This document shows positions 57,901 to 64,000 of a stretch of DNA of 64,000 bases, in pieces. Every line of letters begins with the position of its first letter. The first letter of the stretch is position 1. The notes beneath the pieces were generated by a model, which saw only the letters and a program-made list of their open reading frames with translations, did not search any database and was not told the origin of the DNA. The DNA is taken from NCBI GenBank assembly GCA_964058805.1, contig CAXKVV010000847.1, forward strand, positions 1-64,000, in the 5' to 3' direction. The stretch is from Schoenoplectus triqueter (taxonomy: Eukaryota > Streptophyta > Magnoliopsida > Poales > Cyperaceae). The translations under genes were made by a program, and so were the position numbers.

Positions 57901-60900
57901 CCCGAACTCATTTTCGGCGGTACGGAGGGCGTCGAGTCCCGTTTTCATGTTTTGCGCGCCCAGACTCTTTTTCGGCGATACCAAAGGCGTCAGGTCCCGT
58001 TTTAATGTTTTGCGCTCCCGGACACGTTTTCGGCGGTCTCGAGGGCGTCGGGTCCCGTTTTCGACGGAATCGAGGGTGTCGGGTATCGTTTTCATGTTTT
58101 GCGCCCCCGAACTCATTTTCGGCGGTACCGAGGGCGTCGGGTCCCGTTTTCATGTTTTGCGCGCCCGGACTTATTTTCGGCGATACCGAAGGCGTCAGGT
58201 CCCGTTTTAAGGTTTTGTGCGCCCGGACTCGTTTTTGGCGGTACCCAGGGCGTCGGGTCCCGTTAAAATGTTTTACGCGCCCGGACTCGTTTTAGACGGT
58301 ACCGAGGGCCTCGGGTCCCGTTTTCAAGTTTTGCGCTCCCGGACTCGTTTTCGACGGTTCTGAGGGCGTCGGGTATCGTTTTTATGTTTTGCGCGCCCGG
58401 ACTCGTTTTCGGTGATACCGAGGGCGTCGGGTCCCGTTTTCATGTTTTGCGCGGCCGGACTCGTTTTCGGCGATACCGAGGGCGTCGGGTCCCGTTTTCA
58501 AGTTTTGTGCGCCCGGACTCGTTTTCGGCGGTCTCGAGGGCGTCGGGTCCCGTTTTCGGAGGTACCGAGGGCGTCGGGTATCGTTTTCATGTTTTGCGCG
58601 CCCGAACTCATTTTCGGCGGTACCGAGGGCGTCGGGTATCATTTTCATGTTTTTCGCGCCCGAACTCATTTTCGGCGGTACCGATGGCGTCGGGTCCCGT
58701 TTTCATGCTTTGCGCGCCCGGACTCGTTTTCGGCGATACGGAAGGCGTCCGGTCCCGTTTTAATGTTATGCGCGCCCGGAAACGTTTTCGGCGGTCTCGA
58801 GGGCGTCGGGTCCCGTTTTCGACGGTATCGAGGGCGTCGGGTATCGTTTTCATGTTTTGCGCGCACGATCTCATTTTCGGCGGTACAGAGGGCGTCGGGT
58901 CCCGTTTTCATGTTTTGCGCGCCCGGACTCATTTTCGGCGGTGCCGAGGGCGTCGGGTCCCGTTTTCATGTTTTGCGCGCCCGGACTCGTTTTCGGCGAT
59001 ACCGAAGGTGTCCGGTCCCGTTTTAATGTTTTGCGCGCCCGGACACGTTTTCGGCGGTCTCGAGGGCGTCGGGTCCCGTTTTCGACGGTATCGAGGGCGT
59101 CGGGTATCGTTTTCATGTTTTGCGCGCCCGAACTCATTTTCGGCGGTACCGTGGGCGTCGGGTCCCGTTTTCTTGTTTTGCGCGCCCGAACTCATTTTCG
59201 ACGGTACCGTGGGCGTCGGGTCCCGTTTTCATGTTTTGCGCGCCCGTACTTGTTTTCGGCGGTACCGAGGGCGTCCGGTCGCGTTTTCATGTTTTGCGCT
59301 CCGGGACTCGTTTTCGACGGTTACGAGGGCGTCGGGTCCCGTTTACATGTTTTGCGCGCCCGGACTCGTTTTCGGCGGTACCGAGGGCGTCGGGTCCCAT
59401 TTTCACGTTTCGCGCGCCCGGACTTGTTTTCGGCGGTACCGAGCTCGTCAGGTCTCAGACTCTTTTTCGGCGGTATCGAGGGCGTCGGGTATCGTATTCA
59501 TGTTTTACGCGCCCGGACTCGTTTTCGGCGGTGCCGAGGGCGTTGGGTCCCGTTTTCACGTTTTGCGCGCCCAGACTCGTTTTCGGCGGTCTCGAGTGCG
59601 TCGGGTCCCGTTTTCGGCGGTCTCGAGGGCGTCGGGTATCGTTTTCATGTTTTGCGCGCCCGAACTCATTTTCGACGGTACCGAGGGCGTCGGGTTCCGT
59701 TTTCATGTTTTGCGCGCGTGGACTTGTTTTCGGAGGTACCGAGGGCGTCGGGTCCCGTTTTCATGTTTTGCGCGCCCGGACTCGTTTTCGGCGGTACCGA
59801 GGGCGGCGGGTCTCGTTTTCATGTTTTGCGCTCCCGGACTCGTTTTTGGCGGTAACGAGGGCGTCGGGTCCCGTTTTCATGTTTTGCGCGTCCGGACTCG
59901 TTTTCGGCGGTCCCGAGGGCGTCGGGTATCGTCTTCATGTTTTGCGCTCCCGGACTCGTTTTCGGCGGTACCGAGGGCGTCGCGTCCTGTTTTCACGTTT
60001 TGCGCGCCCGGACTCGTTTTCGGCGATATCGAGGGCGTCGGGTCCCGTTTTAATGTTTTTCGCGTCCGGACTCGTTTTCGGCGGTCTCGAGGGCGTCGGG
60101 TATCGTTTTCACGTTTTGCGCGCCCGAACTCATTTTCGGCGGTACCGAGCTCGTCTGGTCCCGGACTAATTTTCGGCGGTATCGAGGGCGTCGGGTATCG
60201 TTTTCATGTTTTGCGCGCCCGAACTCATTTTCGGCGGTACCGAGGGCGTCGGGTCCCGTTTACATGTTTTGCGCGCCCGGACTCGTTTTCGGCGGTACCG
60301 AGGGCGTTGAGTCCTCTTTTCACGTTTTGCGCGCCCGGACTCGTTTTTGGCGGCCTCGAGGGCGTCAGCTATCGTTTTCACGCTTTGCGCGCCCGAACTC
60401 ATTTTCGGCTGTGTCGAGGGCGTCGGGTATCGTTTTCATGTTTTGCGCGTCGGAACTCATGTTCGGCGGTACCGAGGGCGTCGGGTCCCGATTTCATGTT
60501 TTGCGCGCCCGGACTCGTTTTCGGCGATATCGAGGGCGTCGGGTCCCGTTTTAATCTTTTGCGCGTTCGGACTCGTTTTTGGCGGTCTCGAGGGCGTCGG
60601 GTATCGTTTTCACGTTTTGCGCGCCCGAACTCATTTTCAGCGGTACCGAGCTCGTCGGGTCCCGGACTCGTTTTCGGCGATACCGAAGGCGTCAGGTCCC
60701 GTTTAAATGTTTTGCGCGCCCGAATTCATTTTCGGCGGTACCGAGGGCGTCGGGTCCCGTTTTCATGTTTTGCGCGCCCGGACTCGTTTTCGGCGGTCTC
60801 GAGGGCGTCGGGTCCCGTTTTCATGTTTTGCGCACCCCGACTCGTTTTCGGCAGTACCGAGGGCGTCGGGTATCGTCTTCATGTTTTGCGCTCCCGGACT

Positions 60901-61586
60901 CGTTTCCGGCGGTACCGAGGGCGTCGAGTCCTGTTTTCACGTTTTGCGCGCCCGGACTTGTTTTCGGCGGTACCGAGCTCGTCGGGTCCCGGACTCATTT
61001 TCGACGGTATCGAGAGCATCGGGTATCGTTTTCATATTTTTGCGCGCTAGAACTCATTTTCGGCTGTACCGAGGGCGTCAGGTCCAGTTTTAATGTTTTG
61101 CGCGCCCGGACTCGTTTTCGGCGGTCTCGAGGGCGTCGGATATCGTTTTCAAGTTTTGCGCGCTAGAACTCATTTTCGGCGGTACCGAGGGCGTCGGGTC
61201 CCGTTTTCATGTTTTGCGCGCCCGGACTCGTATTCGGCGGTACCGAGGGCGTCGGGTTCCGTTTTCACGTTTTGCGCGCCGGACTCGTTTTCGGCGATAT
61301 CGAGGGCGTCGGGTCCCGTTTTAATGTTTTGCGCGCCCAGACTCATTTTCGGCGGTTTCGAAGGCGTCGGGTCCCGTTTTCAGCGGTACCGATGGCGTCG
61401 TGTCTCATTTTCTTGTTTTGCGCGCCCGGAATCATTTTCGGCGGTACCCAAGGCGTCGGGTATCGTTTTAATGTTTTGCGCGCCTGAACTCGTTTTAGAC
61501 GGTACCGAGGGCCTCGGGTCCCGTTTTCAAGTTTTGCGCGCCCGGACTCGTTTTCGACGGTACCGAGGGCGTCGGGTATCTTTTTA

Positions 61587-62174
61587 ATGTTTTGCGCGCC
61601 CGAACTCATTTTCGGCTGTACCGAGTGCGTCGGCTCCCGTTTTCATGTTTTGCGCGCCCGGATTCGTTTTCGGCGATACCGAGGGCGTCGGTTCCTGTTT
61701 TCATGTTTTGTGCGCCTGGACTCGTTTTCGGCGGTCTCGAGGGCGTCGGATCCCGTTTTCGGCGGTATCGTGGGCGTCGGGTATCGTTTTCACGTTTTGC
61801 GCGCCCGAACTCATTTTCGGCGGTACCGAGCTCGTCGGGTCCCAGACTCATTTTCGGCGGTACCGAGGGCGTCGGGTCCCGTTTTCATGTTTTGCGCGCC
61901 CGGACTCATTTTCGACGGTACCGAGGGCGTCGGGTCCCGTTTTCATGTTTTGCGCGCCCGGACTCGTTTTCGGCTGTCTCGAGGGCGTCGGGTCCCGTTT
62001 TCATGTTTTGCGCGCCCGAACTCATTTTCGGCGGTACCGAGGGCGTCGGGTATCGTTTTCATGTTATGCGTGCCCGAACTCATTTTCGGCTGTACCGAGG
62101 GCGTCGGGTCCCGTTTTCATGTTGCGTGCCCGGACTCGTTTTACACGGTACCGAGGGCGTCGGGTATCGTTTTA
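61587..62174 (+). repeat. 588-bp tandem duplication, copy 1
   Basis: Landmarks GCGCCTGGACTCG, GGCGTCGGATCCCG and the GAGCTC deletion form with CCCAGACTC recur exactly 588 bp downstream. Confidence 0.87.
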
Positions 62175-62762
62175 ATGTTTTGCGCGCCCGAACTCATTTT
62201 CGGCGGTACCAAGGGCGTCGGGTCCCGTTTTCATGTTTTGCGCGCCCGGATTCATTTTCGGCGATACCGAGGGCGTCGGGTCCTGTTTTCATGTTTTGTG
62301 CGCCTGGACTCGTTTTCGGCGGTCTCGAGGGCGTCGGATCCCGTTTTCGGCGGTATCGAGGGCGTCGGGTATCGTTTTCACGTTTTGCGCGCCCGAACTC
62401 ATTTTCGGCGGTACCGAGCTCGTCGGTTCCCAGACTCATTTTCGGCGGTACCGAGGGCGTCGGGTCCCGTTTTCATGTTTTGGGCGCCCGGACTCGTTTT
62501 CGGCGGTACCGAGGGCGTCGGGTCCCGTTTTCATGTTTTGCGCGCCCGGACTCGTTTTCGGCGGTACCGAGGGCGTTGGGTCCCGTTTTAATGTTTTGCG
62601 CGCCCGGACTCGTTTTCGGCGGTCTCGAGGGCGTCGGGTCCCGTTTTCATGTTTTGCGCGATCGGACTTGTTTTCGGCGGTACCGAGCTCGTCGGGTCCC
62701 GGATTCATTTTCGACGGTATCGAGGGCGTCGGGTATCGTTTTCATGTTATGCGTGCCCGAAC
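62175..62762 (+). repeat. 588-bp tandem duplication, copy 2
   Basis: This is the partner of 61587-62174. Its last part, with GGGTCCCGGATTCATTTTCG and CATGTTATGCGTGCCC, recurs again 1173 bp later, at about 63870-63990. Confidence 0.87.
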
Positions 62763-64000
62763 TCATTTTCGGCTGTACCGAGGGCGTCGTGTCCCGTTTT
62801 CATGTTTTGCGCGCCCGGACTCATTTTCGGCGATATCGAGGGTGTCGGGTCTCGTTTTCACGTTTTGCGCGCTCGGACTCGTTTTCGTCGGTACCGAGGT
62901 TGTCGGGTCCCGTTTTCATGTTTTGCGAGCCCGGACTCGTTTTCGGCGATTTCGAGGGCGTGGGGTCCCGTTTTCGGTGGTATCGAGGGCGTCAGGTATC
63001 GTTTTCATGTTTTGCGCGCCCGGACTCGTTTTGGGCGGTCTCAAGGGCGTCGGGTCCCGTTTTCGGCGGTATCGAGGGCGTCGGGTATCGTTTTCATGTT
63101 TTGCGCGCCCGAACTCATTTTCAGCGGTACCGAGGGCGTCGGGTCCCGTTTTGATGTTTTGCGCGCCCGGACTCGTTTTCGGCGGTACCGAGGGCGTCGG
63201 GTCCCGTTTTCACATTTTGCGCGCCCGGACTCGTTTTCGGCGGTACCGAGGTTGTCGGGTCCCGTTTTAATGTTTAGTGCGCCCGGACTCATTTTCGTCG
63301 GTCTTGAGGGCGTCGGGTCCCGTTTTCGGCGGTATCGAGGGCGTCGGGTATCGTTTTCATGTTTTGCGCGAAAGAACTCATTTTCGGCGGTACCGAGGGC
63401 GTCGGGTCCCGTTTTAATGTTTTGCGCGCCCGGACTCATTTTCGGCGGTACCGAGGGCGTCGGGTCCCGTTTTCATGTTTTGCGCGCCCGGACACGTTTT
63501 CGGCGGTACCGTGGGCGTCGGGTCCTGTTTTCATGTTTTCGTGCCCGGACACGTTTTCGGCGGTACCGTGGGCGTCGGGTCCTGTTTTCATGTTTTAGGC
63601 GCCCGGACTCGTTTTCGGCGGTAGCGAGGGTGTCGGGTCCCGTTTTCATGTTTTGCGCGCCCGGACTCGTTTTCGGCGGTACCGAGGGCGTCGGGTCCCG
63701 TTTTCATGTTTTGCGCTCCCGGACTCATTTTCGGCGGTACCGAGGGCGTCGGGTCCCATTTTAATGTTTTGTGCGCCCGGACTCGTTTTCGGCGGTCTCG
63801 AGGGCGTCGGGTCCCGTTTTCATGTTTTGCGCGCCCGGACTTATTTTCAGCGGTACCGAGCTCGTCGGGTCCCGGATTCATTTTCGACGGTATCGAGGGC
63901 GTCGGGTATCGTTTTCATGTTATGCGTGCCCGAACTCATTTTCGGCTGTACCGAGGGCGTCGTGTCCCGTTTTCATGTTTAGCGCGCCCGGACTCTTTTT

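Larger units (their letters stand above)
56598..64000 (+). repeat. 58-bp composite satellite array, block 3
   Basis: Satellite resumes at about 56598 with TCGGACTCGTTTTAGACGG and continues past the window end in the same orientation. It includes a local 88-bp duplication (57725-57900), a 588-bp duplication (61587-62762) and a 56-bp monomer duplication near 63486-63600 (GGACACG and GGTACCGTGGGCG twice). A segment near 62697 recurs 1173 bp later, near 63870. No genes were found. Confidence 0.96.

Noticed and set aside
1..64000. CRISPR array
   Set aside because: Repeats are contiguous 58-bp units without unique spacers, in a plant-type context with LTR retrotransposons.
1..64000. CENP-B box in the monomer
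   Set aside because: TTCG and CGGG words are present, but the spacing and the central A of the CENP-B core do not fit in any monomer form I checked.
1..64000. Ribosomal intergenic spacer subrepeats
   Set aside because: GC-rich short repeats resemble some rDNA spacers, but no rRNA coding sequence or rDNA promoter is seen in 64 kb, and retroelement content argues for heterochromatin. It cannot be fully excluded from one window.
1..64000. tRNA genes, telomeric repeats, inverted satellite blocks
   Set aside because: I looked for cloverleaf-like stretches in the non-satellite parts, for TTTAGGG-type runs and for reverse-oriented monomers, and saw none by eye.

Overview
The window is plant nuclear repeat DNA, most likely a centromeric or pericentromeric region, or another heterochromatic block. 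I found no host single-copy gene, tRNA, rRNA or telomere repeat. About 57 kb of the 64 kb (near 90%) is one GC- and CpG-rich tandem satellite with a 58-bp monomer. All of it is head-to-tail in one orientation, in three blocks: 1-43204, 45690-52360 and 56598-64000. The plant assignment rests on the two LTR retrotransposon fragments that separate the blocks. Both belong to plant-type Ty3/gypsy lineages, and both lie in the same orientation as the satellite.

Satellite architecture. The monomer is composite: a 31-bp module A (starts TTTTCGGCGG) followed by a 27-bp module B (starts TTTTCATG). Both modules open with TTTTC and end with CG. Loss of B between these shared edges gives A-A units. A common higher-order unit is three monomers plus one extra A, 205 bp (for example 47021-47225). 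Longer duplications are layered on top: a 1564-bp unit repeated about three to four times (8144-14407), a 591-bp pair, a 588-bp pair, a 379-bp pair, a copy of about 1.4 kb at 3070-bp spacing with almost no differences, and a multi-kb duplication at 5.5-6.2 kb spacing. The pattern is that of an actively homogenising array with several very recent unequal exchanges.

Retrotransposons. At 43205-45689 is the 3' part of a CRM-like chromovirus (centromeric retrotransposon clade): the end of reverse transcriptase, RNase H, integrase, polypurine tract and a 3' LTR. The pol frame is still open. At 52361-56597 is the 5' part of an Athila-like element: a long LTR, an Asp-tRNA-type primer binding site, and gag with a CCHC knuckle and one premature stop. 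Its pol and 3' LTR are gone. The two elements have lost opposite ends, each into satellite.

Long apparent ORFs. The plus strand of the consensus contains no TAA, TAG or TGA in any frame, and 58 is not a multiple of 3. All three forward frames therefore stay open and encode the same 58-residue cycle. ORFs of up to nearly 900 codons result, and I treat them as artefacts. The satellite family itself is the most likely undescribed item here. I do not recognise its sequence, and I cannot name the species.
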